Assembly: GCA_013002925.1 (NCBI GenBank)
Contig: JABDLQ010000339.1
Coordinates: 1 to 8,227, forward strand
From: Gammaproteobacteria bacterium
Lineage (GTDB): Bacteria; Pseudomonadota; Gammaproteobacteria; Steroidobacterales; SZUA-146
DNA length: 8,227 bases
Direction: 5' to 3'
In this document: positions 1 to 6,994 of the stretch, piece after piece
Layout: the number at the start of each line of letters is the position of its first letter
Numbering within the stretch: the stretch's first letter is position 1
Notes under the pieces: generated by a model
Database searches by the model: none
Seen by the model: the letters and a program-made list of their open reading frames with translations, nothing else
What the model was told of the DNA's origin: nothing
Position numbers and translations under genes: made by a program

Positions 1-503
1 GCCTGTTGTCGTAACAGCACATTGGCCAGTAGTGACGTGGCTTTGATGTTGCATCTGGCCCAACGGGTATCTTCGAGCAGCACGGTGCGCACACCCCTGG
101 TGCTGACATCATCGGCGCGCGGGATCAGCGTTTGCGCCATCGCAAAAATGCCGGGCTCCATCTGCGTACGGACAGCATGATCACGATAGCTGGCAACGCC
201 ACGGGAGACCTGCAGGTAAACCGCCATGTCACCGCCACCATTGGCATCGATCACGCGGGTAAAAATGCGCAGCCAGTCTGCATCCGAGTTCGTGCTGCTG
301 ATGCCCGTAGCGCGCAGTCCCTGCGCCAACCGTTCCAGATGCCGTTCCGGGCGAAACAATCGTCCGGCATACACCGGTATCACTTCATACAGGGCATCGC
401 CAAACAAATAGCCGCGATCCAGAACGGGTATATGCGCCTGTTCAATGGGCAGTATTGCGCCATTAAGGTAGACCTGTGGCAACACGCGTGGCGTTGTGCT
501 CAC
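1..503 (-). CDS. dat: D-amino-acid (D-alanine) transaminase, N-terminal 167 residues, cut by window edge
   Basis: This is a PLP-dependent fold-type IV aminotransferase that interconverts D-Ala + 2-oxoglutarate and pyruvate + D-Glu in the cytoplasm, supplying D-amino acids for peptidoglycan. I translated it from the reverse strand; the 3' part lies beyond base 1. Family landmarks are VYLNG (residues 11-15), VLDRGYLFGDALYEVIPVY (27-45), LFRPERHLERL (49-59), the Arg-x-His pair R107/H109 that binds the substrate carboxylate in Bacillus D-amino-acid transaminase, and the PLP lysine K154 in RCNIKATSLLANVL. The RxH pair and YEVIPVY favour Dat over the related branched-chain aminotransferase or 4-amino-4-deoxychorismate lyase. 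The start is GTG at 503-501, which shares one base with the dacA TAG stop. An in-frame TGA lies six bases upstream of the GTG, so translation cannot begin earlier. I see no Shine-Dalgarno, so translation is probably coupled to dacA. Identity is secure; the start is likely. Confidence 0.9.
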   Translation of the reverse strand, partial: MSTTPRVLPQVYLNGAILPIEQAHIPVLDRGYLFGDALYEVIPVYAGRLFRPERHLERLAQGLRATGISSTNSDADWLRIFTRVIDANGGGDMAVYLQVSRGVASYRDHAVRTQMEPGIFAMAQTLIPRADDVSTRGVRTVLLEDTRWARCNIKATSLLANVLLRQQ

Positions 504-1654
504 TATTCAAACCACAACAAAACGGCATCGCTCATGCGCTGAAAAAAGCCTCCCTCACCGACAGATTCGAGCGCCACCACTTGCGGATTGGCAATCACCT
601 GCTCCATCAGGTTGACAGTGACACTGCCCACCGGGCTGCCCGCAGCCACCGGGGCGGTCAACGGTTGCTGCAAATCCATGGTTGCGTTGAGATGGCTGTA
701 TTGACCCTTGGGAATGGTTACGAACAAATCTTCCAACAGGCCAATACGGATTGCATCGGCATCGGCTTTCCAGATTCTCGGCGTCGCGACGGCTTCTCCT
801 GCGCTATACAGCCGGTGTGTTTCATAAAAGTTAAACGCATAGTTCAGTAAGGCCTGACTGGCGTCGGCACGCACCCGTTTCGACGGAGTCCCCATCACGA
901 CCGACACCAGTCTCATCTGACCGCGCAGGGCGGATGCCACCAGGCAATAGCCTGCCTCATCAGTGCGACCGGTTTTCATCCCATCGACAGAGTCATCGAT
1001 GGCCAAAAGTGTATTGCGATTGTATTGCGGAATATTGTTGTAGGTGTATTCACGCTGGCTGTACCAGCGATAATATTCCGGAAACTCACGAATAATGGCG
1101 TTGGACACTTTGGCAATATCAGCCGCCGTGCTGAAGTGTCCCTCGGCCGGTAACCCCGTGCTGTTGGCAAACTGCGTGTCTGTCATACCCAGTTCACTGG
1201 CAAAGTAATTCATCAGGTTGACAAACACTTCTTCGGTGCCACCAATATGTTCGGCAATGGCGATACTTGCGTCATTGCCGCTTTGCACGATCATGCCCTG
1301 AATCAGATCTTCGAGTTTCACCTTTGAATTGATCTCGACGAACATGCGGGAGCCTTCGGCTTTGTACGCACGTTGGCTGATCGAAACCTTGTCGGCCAGG
1401 GTGATCGAGCCCTCACGAAGTTTTTTGAACGTGGCGTAGGCGGTCATCAGTTTGGTGATGCTCGCCGGTGGCAGCCGTTCGGAGGCGTTTTTCTGCGCGA
1501 TAATTTTACCGCTGAAATGGTCCTGTACGAGATAGCTGGTGGCGTTGATCGTCGGTGCGGCCGGAATCGGCGTTTGTGCAACACTGGCGGCGCAAACAAT
1601 CAGGGCGCACGCCGTGGCGCAAAGGCGTGTAACGAAGGTAGGCATGGTCAACAT
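503..1654 (-). CDS. dacA: D-alanyl-D-alanine carboxypeptidase (PBP5 family)
   Basis: This low-molecular-mass penicillin-binding protein removes the terminal D-Ala from pentapeptide stems in the periplasm, controlling crosslinking and cell shape. From ATG 1654 it has 383 residues (E. coli PBP5 is about 400). An N-terminal signal peptide ends near ASVA-Q (residues 23-27). The S11-type catalytic motifs are all present: SxxK as S65-I-T-K68, SxN as S125-G-N127, and K227-T-G229 in GMKTGRTDEAGYC. A PBP5 C-terminal beta domain follows (about 280-360). The last 16 residues (GGFFQRMSDAVLLWFE) look like the amphipathic helix that anchors this family to the outer face of the inner membrane. The start is chosen between GTG 1663, ATG 1654 and ATG 1645; ATG 1654 has GTGAGA just upstream. 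It lies 32 nt after rlpA and its stop overlaps the dat start. Confidence 0.95.
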   Translation of the reverse strand: MLTMPTFVTRLCATACALIVCAASVAQTPIPAAPTINATSYLVQDHFSGKIIAQKNASERLPPASITKLMTAYATFKKLREGSITLADKVSISQRAYKAEGSRMFVEINSKVKLEDLIQGMIVQSGNDASIAIAEHIGGTEEVFVNLMNYFASELGMTDTQFANSTGLPAEGHFSTAADIAKVSNAIIREFPEYYRWYSQREYTYNNIPQYNRNTLLAIDDSVDGMKTGRTDEAGYCLVASALRGQMRLVSVVMGTPSKRVRADASQALLNYAFNFYETHRLYSAGEAVATPRIWKADADAIRIGLLEDLFVTIPKGQYSHLNATMDLQQPLTAPVAAGSPVGSVTVNLMEQVIANPQVVALESVGEGGFFQRMSDAVLLWFE

Positions 1655-1657
1655 TAT

Positions 1658-1663
1658 TCTCAC
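1658..1663 (-). promoter_or_regulatory. Possible ribosome binding site for dacA
   Basis: GTGAGA on the minus strand contains GAG, ending 4 nt before ATG 1654. This favours that ATG over GTG 1663, which has nothing purine-rich upstream. The spacing is short, so support is modest. Confidence 0.35.
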
Positions 1664-1686
1664 TGCATGAAAGGCTAAGGGTTTGT

Positions 1687-2481
1687 TTAGTGACTGACAA
1701 GTCGTGCGGTTGCAAGCCCCATGGCTGCCAGCTTGTCGAGCAGGAGCTGGTGATCGGCACTGACGGACAACGGCCCGATCATGACTCTCTGTAATGGGCG
1801 CTCATTGAGCAGCATCTCCTGAATGATGACACTGTCGAACCCTGACAGTTCAAGCTGACCTGCCAGTTCCCTGGCGTTCGCCGGGTCGGCAAACGCACCG
1901 ACCTGGATAAATGAGCTTGCGGCAGGTACTGCCGGCGCGGGCGAGGCGCCCGGTAGCGTGGCAGGCGTCACCGCGACGTCATCAGCTGGCCGGTCGACCG
2001 CGGTTACCTGCACGGGCACGGTTCCTGGTCCAATCATATCAAGTGCCATCGCAGCACCATAGGACATATCGATGAGCCGATCACCGATAAACGGTCCACG
2101 GTCATTGATGCGAACGGTAACAGATCGCTGGTTTTCGAGGTTGGTGACTTCGACAACGGTGTGCAACGGCAGACTTTTATGCGCGGCGGTCAGCTGGTGC
2201 ATATCATAAATTTCGCCACTGGCGGTTGGACGTCCGTTGAAATTGGGTCCGTACCAGGAAGCCGTTCCTGTCGCATGGTAGCCGTCACCGTTGTTCATGA
2301 CGTAATAGCGCTTGCCAAACACGACATAGGAACGTTTGTAGCCGGGCGGCAGATAATCCGGGGGCGCCGCCGTGCTGGTGCCTGCCGGGCGCCAGCTGGT
2401 GCAAGCCGGGACGAGCATCATCAGGCTGACCAGCAGGCCCGCCAGCACCGCGTTGCGCCGAGTGCTGTCAGCGGTCATCAT
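1687..2481 (-). CDS. rlpA: RlpA lytic transglycosylase lipoprotein (DPBB + SPOR)
   Basis: RlpA is an outer-membrane lipoprotein. In Pseudomonas aeruginosa it is a lytic transglycosylase that cleaves glycan strands stripped of stem peptides. From ATG 2481 it has 264 residues. A lipoprotein signal (TRRN n-region, hydrophobic core, lipobox LVPAC) puts the lipidated cysteine at C27. A double-psi beta-barrel spans about 68-162, with family signatures GTASWYGPNFNGRPTASGE and VRINDRGPF. E90, H101 and D127 have the same spacing (11 and 37) as the catalytic residues I recall for the P. aeruginosa enzyme (E120, H131, D157). An Ala/Pro-rich linker leads to a C-terminal SPOR domain (about 189-264, FIQVGAF to the end), which binds denuded glycan. 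The start lies inside mltB (14-nt overlap). ATG 2478 is equally possible, and a TTG at 2508 is less likely because ATG 2481 has AAAGAG 7 nt upstream. Confidence 0.95.
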   Translation of the reverse strand: MMTADSTRRNAVLAGLLVSLMMLVPACTSWRPAGTSTAAPPDYLPPGYKRSYVVFGKRYYVMNNGDGYHATGTASWYGPNFNGRPTASGEIYDMHQLTAAHKSLPLHTVVEVTNLENQRSVTVRINDRGPFIGDRLIDMSYGAAMALDMIGPGTVPVQVTAVDRPADDVAVTPATLPGASPAPAVPAASSFIQVGAFADPANARELAGQLELSGFDSVIIQEMLLNERPLQRVMIGPLSVSADHQLLLDKLAAMGLATARLVSH

Positions 2482-3478
2482 CCACGAGCTCTTTGATGGC
2501 TTCGGCAAGTTGTACTACCGCCATGGCGTACATCTTGCTGCGGTTATAGCGGGTTATAACGTAAAAATTCTGGTAGCCCACCCAGGATTCCAGCGCATCC
2601 TCCCCATCCAGCGTCACGATCATGGAAAGCGCGTCATCGTCGGCAATGCTGTCAAAACGAATGCCCTGGCTGCGCAAAAAACCGACGCGATAAACCGGCA
2701 GAATTTTATCCAGCGCCAGGCGCTGGGCAACTCGTGCGTCCATGCTGGCACGCGATACGACAGGGCCGTTGGGTTGCCAGCCATGCCCGATAAAATAATG
2801 TGCAACACTGGCAAAAATATCCTGCCAGTTGGTAAACAGATCACGCTTACCGTCCGCGTCACCGTCGGTTGAATAGTTACGGTAGCTGCTGGGAATAAAC
2901 TGGGGGGCGCCCATGGCGCCGGCATACGAACCGGTAGCGCCAAGCAGATCAACATCCTCTTCGGCTGCCAGTAGAAAAAACTCCCCCAGTTCCTGAGTAA
3001 AAAAAGTACTGCGGGGCGGGTAGTCAAAAGCAAGCGTGGCCAGCGCGTCGATCACGCGGTAACTCCCGGTTAACTTGCCGTAGTGTGTTTCGACCCCCAG
3101 TATGGCCACGATAATTTCAGCCGGTACGCCGTATTTTTGTGCAACGCGTTCGATATCGGCAGCGTGAGTTTGCCAGAACTTGACTCCGGCATTGATCCGC
3201 TGCGGATTGATAAAAATCTTGCGGTATTCGTACCAGGGTTTGCTCTTTTCCGCCGGTCGCCGCATGGCTTTTAAAATGGACTCTTTGGAAGTCGCCTGTG
3301 CGAGGGTGGTCGTGAGCTGGCCGCGCTCCAGCTGGTGTTCGTCGACCATTTTGTCGATAAACGCGCGGACATTGTCACGTTGGGTGTCTAAAGCCTCGGC
3401 TGCGATCAGCAGGGGGCAGGCGAGATGCAGCAGCACGGCAGCGGTAATTGCGCGTGTCAGAGTAAAACCTGTATTCAT
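2468..3478 (-). CDS. mltB: Membrane-bound lytic murein transglycosylase B (Slt35 family, GH103)
   Basis: MltB cleaves the MurNAc-GlcNAc bond in peptidoglycan, forming 1,6-anhydroMurNAc, and acts in the periplasm. The protein has 336 residues (E. coli MltB about 360). The catalytic Glu is E130 in the ILGVETHYGKLTGSYRV segment. The family motif SYAGAMGAPQFIPSSYR lies at 184-200. An acidic loop DGDADGKRD (D205, D207, D209, D213) sits where E. coli Slt35 carries its calcium-binding EF-hand. The N-terminus is a signal sequence, but its only cysteine (HLAC, C21) is a poor lipobox because -3 is His and +2 is Pro. It may therefore be cleaved near LIAAEA by signal peptidase I, or remain anchored. The ATG directly follows the rodA TAA with no gap, and the 3' end overlaps the rlpA start, so translation is probably coupled on both sides. 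Confidence 0.94.
   Translation of the reverse strand: MNTGFTLTRAITAAVLLHLACPLLIAAEALDTQRDNVRAFIDKMVDEHQLERGQLTTTLAQATSKESILKAMRRPAEKSKPWYEYRKIFINPQRINAGVKFWQTHAADIERVAQKYGVPAEIIVAILGVETHYGKLTGSYRVIDALATLAFDYPPRSTFFTQELGEFFLLAAEEDVDLLGATGSYAGAMGAPQFIPSSYRNYSTDGDADGKRDLFTNWQDIFASVAHYFIGHGWQPNGPVVSRASMDARVAQRLALDKILPVYRVGFLRSQGIRFDSIADDDALSMIVTLDGEDALESWVGYQNFYVITRYNRSKMYAMAVVQLAEAIKELVDDDR
2489..2494 (-). promoter_or_regulatory. Ribosome binding site for rlpA, inside mltB
   Basis: AAAGAG on the minus strand lies 7 nt before ATG 2481, within the last codons of mltB. It supports starting rlpA at 2481 (or 2478) rather than at the upstream TTG 2508. Confidence 0.45.
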
Positions 3479-4609
3479 TTATTGCGCCATAAATTTGCGA
3501 TGGGAGTGAATCGACATAAGGATACCGAAACCGGCCATGAGGGTCACCATCGATGTGCCGCCGTAGCTGACCAGCGGCAGCGGCACGCCCACGACGGGCA
3601 ACAGGCCAGTGACCATGCCGGTATTGACAAAGACATAAAGAAAAAACGTCAGGCTGATGCTGCCGGCGAGCAGACGTGAATAGGTATCCTGCGCCTGGGT
3701 GGCAATATACAGCCCGCGCGCCATGACTAACAGATAGAGAACCAGCAGTGTCAGCAGGCCAAGCAGCCCAAACTCCTCGCCGATTACAGCGAAAATAAAG
3801 TCGGTGGAGCGCTCCGGCAAAAATTCGAGTTGCGCCTGGGTACCGTTTTGCCAGCCTTTGCCAAAAATCCCGCCCGAACCGATCGCGATCTTGCTCTGGA
3901 TGATGTGATAGCCGGCGCCCAGCGGGTCTGACTCGGGGTTGATGAAGGTCAACACGCGCTGGCGCTGAAAATTATGCATGAAAAAATGCCAGTAAAGCGG
4001 TGCAATGCCGGCAAACAACAGGTTGAGAATCACGATCAGGCCCACACTGAGTCCCGCCAGGTAAATGACGAAAACGCCTGAGCTTGCGATCAGCAGCGAG
4101 GTACCCAGATCCGGCTGGCGCAGGATCAGGGTGGTGGGTATAACGATCAACAGCAGTCCCATCGCCAGCATGCGCAAGTCGGGTGGCAGCGGGCGATTGT
4201 GGTAATACCACGCAAGCATCATCGGCACCGCCAGTTTCATGATTTCTGACGGTTGAAAGGTGAACAGTCCAACATCCAGCCAGCGTTGCGCACCTTTACC
4301 TGATTCCCCTGTGAATTCGACCAGCACCAATAACACAACGCCGCCCGCAAACATCCACGGGGACCACAGCCGCAGCAGATTCGGTGACAGTTGCGCAATG
4401 ATGAGTGCGGCACAAAACGCCACGAACATTCGGACCAGCTGCCGGTTGACGCGCGCCATGCTTTGACCGTCGGCGCTGTACAATATGAACAGGCCCAGCC
4501 CGCAAATCAGCAGCAGCAGCAACAACAATGGCCCATCCACATGCAACCGCATGAGCATTCTGCCCATCAGATTCAACGGTTTGCGTTGATGTCCTGAGTC
4601 AAGTTCCAT
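3479..4609 (-). CDS. rodA: RodA peptidoglycan glycosyltransferase (SEDS family)
   Basis: RodA is the multi-pass inner-membrane polymerase of the elongasome. It extends glycan strands from lipid II in complex with PBP2. From ATG 4609 it has 376 residues (E. coli RodA 370). SEDS landmarks are RWLDVGLFTFQPSEIMKLAV (109-128), RQPDLGTS (164-171), the block from FINPESDPLGAGYH (222-235) to SKIAIGSGGIFGKGW, and LPERSTDFIFAVIGEE (264-279). In the last, D270 corresponds to the catalytic/essential Asp (D262 in E. coli). GVPLPLVSYGGTS (341-353) lies near the C-terminus. About ten membrane helices are expected; the first contains seven consecutive leucines. An upstream in-frame ATG at 4642 would add 11 non-conserved residues. 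ATG 4609 is preferred because CAGG lies 7 nt upstream and the protein then has family length. It overlaps the mrdA 3' end by 11 nt, as expected for a co-translated partner. Confidence 0.95.
   Translation of the reverse strand: MELDSGHQRKPLNLMGRMLMRLHVDGPLLLLLLLICGLGLFILYSADGQSMARVNRQLVRMFVAFCAALIIAQLSPNLLRLWSPWMFAGGVVLLVLVEFTGESGKGAQRWLDVGLFTFQPSEIMKLAVPMMLAWYYHNRPLPPDLRMLAMGLLLIVIPTTLILRQPDLGTSLLIASSGVFVIYLAGLSVGLIVILNLLFAGIAPLYWHFFMHNFQRQRVLTFINPESDPLGAGYHIIQSKIAIGSGGIFGKGWQNGTQAQLEFLPERSTDFIFAVIGEEFGLLGLLTLLVLYLLVMARGLYIATQAQDTYSRLLAGSISLTFFLYVFVNTGMVTGLLPVVGVPLPLVSYGGTSMVTLMAGFGILMSIHSHRKFMAQ
4508..4528. repeat. Trinucleotide tract (CAG)4(CAA)3 inside rodA
   Basis: On the plus strand there are four CAG units followed by three CAA units. 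On the coding strand this reads as TTG/CTG leucine codons for L28-L34 of the first membrane helix of RodA. The tract is short and imperfect, and any unit gain or loss would stay in frame. Confidence 0.8.
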
Positions 4610-6479
4610 CGTCAGGCCTGAACTGGTCGAGCAAATAGGCATCCATCACGCGCCGCGCAATTGGTGCGGCAGTACCGCTGCCACTGCCACCGTTCTCCAC
4701 GAGCACGACAACGGCTATGCGAGGTTTGGCAGCTGGTGCGAACGCCACAAACCATGCGTGATCGCGCTGCGTCTCTTTCAGATCCAGGTCGTCATAAGTT
4801 TCGTCCTGTCCCACGGTAAAGACTTGCGCGGTACCGGTCTTGCCGGCAATGCGGTATTCGCTGTTCAGCCCGACGGCTCGCGCCGTACCGCGTTGCCCAT
4901 GAACTACACCAATCATGGCATCAATAATATGTTGCCAGTCGCCCGGTACACCGATGTTGATGACCATTTGCGGCTCCACAGCGCGCTGTTCGATCTCACC
5001 ACTGGTGCGGTCGCGAACAGCATCAACAAGGCGTGGTCTGAAGCGACGTCCGTGAGTGGCGATCGCGGCTGTGGCGTAGGCCAGTTGCAATGGGGTCGTC
5101 AGGGTTGAGCCCTGACCGATGCCGGTGATGACAGTCTCGCCAGGAAACCACACCCGCTCGGCAGGCGTTTTGAAGCGCTTTTTCTTCCATTCACGCGAGG
5201 GCATCAGGCCACTGCGTTCACCGCGTATATCAATGTTTGTGCGGCTGCCAAAACCAAACAGCTTCATGATCAGCTGGATGCGATCGATCCCGAGTTCCAG
5301 GGCCAGCTGATAAAAATAGACGTCGCACGATTGCTCGATCGCATCGACAAGATTCATCTCGCCGTGCCCTTCAATTTTCCAGTCGCGGTAGCGGTGGTCG
5401 TTGCCGGGAATCGAGTAATAGCCCTGGCAGTAACTTTTTTCCCAGGGGTTGAGAGTGTGGTAGTGCAACGCCGCCAGCCCCAAAATGGGTTTGATCGTCG
5501 AGCCAGGCGGGTATTGGCCGCTCAGCGCGCGATTAAGAAACGGCGTCGACGGATCGTCGCGCAGCCGGGCGTACTCACGGGAGCTGAGGCCGCGGGCAAA
5601 GGCATTGGGGTCATAGCCTGGTGTGCTTGCCAGGGCCAGCACCTCGCCATTAAAAGGGTCGAGCGCTACGACGGACCCACGGCGCCCATCCAGCGCTTCC
5701 TCCGCCGCCCGCTGGGTAGGCACGTCCAGGGTCAGATACAAATCTTTGCCCGGGATCGGCGGGCTGCGTTTGAGAATCTGTAATGATCGGCCCTGGGCAT
5801 TGACAACCACATGCTGGTAGCCGACCTTGCCGTGCAGTTCATCTTCATACGCACGCTCCACGCCGGTTTTACCGATATGGGTGGTGCCCGCATACTCGGT
5901 GTTATCGATGCGTTCGAGATCCGCCAGTGACAGATTGCCAACATAGCCGATCGCGTGCACGGCAAGCTGCCCCAGCGGATAATGGCGTGCCGGTCGTGCC
6001 CGAAAATCCACCCCGGGAAAGTTTTGTCGCTGCACGGCGAATCGTGCAAGCTCTTCTTCAGTGAGCCGAAATTTCAGAGGTACCGGGTTAAAACGCCGTG
6101 CATTTTTTTTCAGATTGGCGCGAAACCGGCTTTCATCCTCATCATCCAGCAAGTCAAGATCCCGCAGACGCTGCAGCGTTGTGTCGAGATGTTCAACCTG
6201 CTCGGGAATCAATTCCAGCTGATACGCCGTGATATTTTCCGCCAGTAAAATACCGTTACGATCAAAGATCAGTCCCCGGGTGGGTGGTACCGGTTCGATG
6301 CGTACGCGGTTACCCTGGGACAGGGACTGATAGTGCTGGTGGTCGACGACCTGCAGGACCACCAGGCGCGTAAAGACCGTGGTGGCAAGCAGTAGTGCAA
6401 TGACGGCCGCGGTGATGGCACGCACCGAGAACATTTGTAGTTCCCTGCCCGTATCTTTTATTGGATCGCGGCCACTCAT
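4599..6479 (-). CDS. mrdA: Penicillin-binding protein 2, elongasome transpeptidase
   Basis: PBP2 is the class B transpeptidase that crosslinks the strands made by RodA during lateral growth. It has one membrane helix and a periplasmic body. The 626-residue protein (E. coli PBP2 633) starts at ATG 6479. It shows a transmembrane helix at about 18-45, then the pedestal with PPTRGLIFDRNGILLAEN (65-82) and IGKTGVERAYE (202-212). The transpeptidase domain carries SxxK as S327-T-I-K330 in YPPGSTIKP, SxD as S384-C-D386 in QSCDVYFYQ, and K547-T-G549 in AGKTGTAQVF. All catalytic motifs are intact. RDW (D366), GHG (H372) and C385 match positions I recall as zinc ligands in Acinetobacter PBP2. A 29-nt gap separates it from mreD and holds only a distant purine-rich AAAGAG as a possible ribosome site. 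The 3' end overlaps rodA by 11 nt. Confidence 0.96.
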   Translation of the reverse strand: MSGRDPIKDTGRELQMFSVRAITAAVIALLLATTVFTRLVVLQVVDHQHYQSLSQGNRVRIEPVPPTRGLIFDRNGILLAENITAYQLELIPEQVEHLDTTLQRLRDLDLLDDEDESRFRANLKKNARRFNPVPLKFRLTEEELARFAVQRQNFPGVDFRARPARHYPLGQLAVHAIGYVGNLSLADLERIDNTEYAGTTHIGKTGVERAYEDELHGKVGYQHVVVNAQGRSLQILKRSPPIPGKDLYLTLDVPTQRAAEEALDGRRGSVVALDPFNGEVLALASTPGYDPNAFARGLSSREYARLRDDPSTPFLNRALSGQYPPGSTIKPILGLAALHYHTLNPWEKSYCQGYYSIPGNDHRYRDWKIEGHGEMNLVDAIEQSCDVYFYQLALELGIDRIQLIMKLFGFGSRTNIDIRGERSGLMPSREWKKKRFKTPAERVWFPGETVITGIGQGSTLTTPLQLAYATAAIATHGRRFRPRLVDAVRDRTSGEIEQRAVEPQMVINIGVPGDWQHIIDAMIGVVHGQRGTARAVGLNSEYRIAGKTGTAQVFTVGQDETYDDLDLKETQRDHAWFVAFAPAAKPRIAVVVLVENGGSGSGTAAPIARRVMDAYLLDQFRPDDGT

Positions 6480-6508
6480 GATGTGATGCTAGCTCTTTAA
6501 AAGTTGTG

Positions 6509-6994
6509 CTAGGCAGAGCGCCGGGCAAAGCTGTTCAGCAACACCACCCACGCCGGCCAGATTGCAACGCTGGCAAACAGCTGGGCAAGATGGCTCCAGC
6601 CAGGGTTTTTGATTTGCTGGCTCAGCCCGTCGGACCAGAACAACAAAAAGTGATAAATAAATAAGAGCAAAAACAGCGCGACGAGTTCCTGCCAGACCGT
6701 AAAAACCCGAATCCGCAAATGAAATTTCAGTGTGATATACGCAAACACAGTCAGGGCTAGCGCGTGTTGACCCAGCAAACTGCCATGCAGGGAGTCAAGC
6801 AACAGGCCACAAAAAAACGCGATCCCGACACCAATCCAGTTGGGTACGCTGACCAGCCAGAAAAAAACGGTAAGGGCAACCAGGTCAGGTCGGTAGGGCT
6901 GAAGCAGTTCCGGCAAGGGTACGATGGTAAAGGCATACGCAAGAAAAAAGCTGGCAGCAATCGCCCCAAAAGTGCGTCTGCGGGTCAAAATCAA
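6509..6994 (-). CDS. mreD: Rod shape-determining membrane protein MreD
   Basis: MreD is a small inner-membrane protein that joins MreB, MreC and the RodA-PBP2 synthase in the elongasome. Its 161 residues match E. coli MreD (162). Several hydrophobic helices are visible (about 9-27, 37-55, 58-70, 76-92, 102-122, 138-156). Family-like segments are RPDLVALTVFFWLVSVP (35-51) and GLLLDSLHGSLLGQHALAL (63-81). The start appears to be a TTG at 6994-6992, overlapping the mreC stop in the sequence TTGA. No ATG or GTG lies nearby in frame; a second TTG two codons downstream is an alternative. The weak start and stop-start overlap suggest synthesis coupled to mreC. Identity is firm, start codon moderate. 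Confidence 0.92.
   Translation of the reverse strand: MILTRRRTFGAIAASFFLAYAFTIVPLPELLQPYRPDLVALTVFFWLVSVPNWIGVGIAFFCGLLLDSLHGSLLGQHALALTVFAYITLKFHLRIRVFTVWQELVALFLLLFIYHFLLFWSDGLSQQIKNPGWSHLAQLFASVAIWPAWVVLLNSFARRSA

Noticed and set aside
132..542. Plus-strand 136-codon frame at the window's low end
   Set aside because: The opposite strand encodes a clear D-amino-acid transaminase with PLP lysine and substrate-binding motifs.
2372..2872. Plus-strand 166-codon frame
   Set aside because: Antisense to the well-conserved mltB and rlpA coding sequence; no recognisable domain.
4610..4642. 11-residue N-terminal extension of RodA from ATG 4642
   Set aside because: It lies within mrdA codons, is not RodA-like, and ATG 4609 gives family length with a better upstream CAGG.
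5331..5783. Plus-strand 150-codon frame
   Set aside because: Antisense to the PBP2 transpeptidase region with intact motifs; residue composition is typical of a shadow frame.
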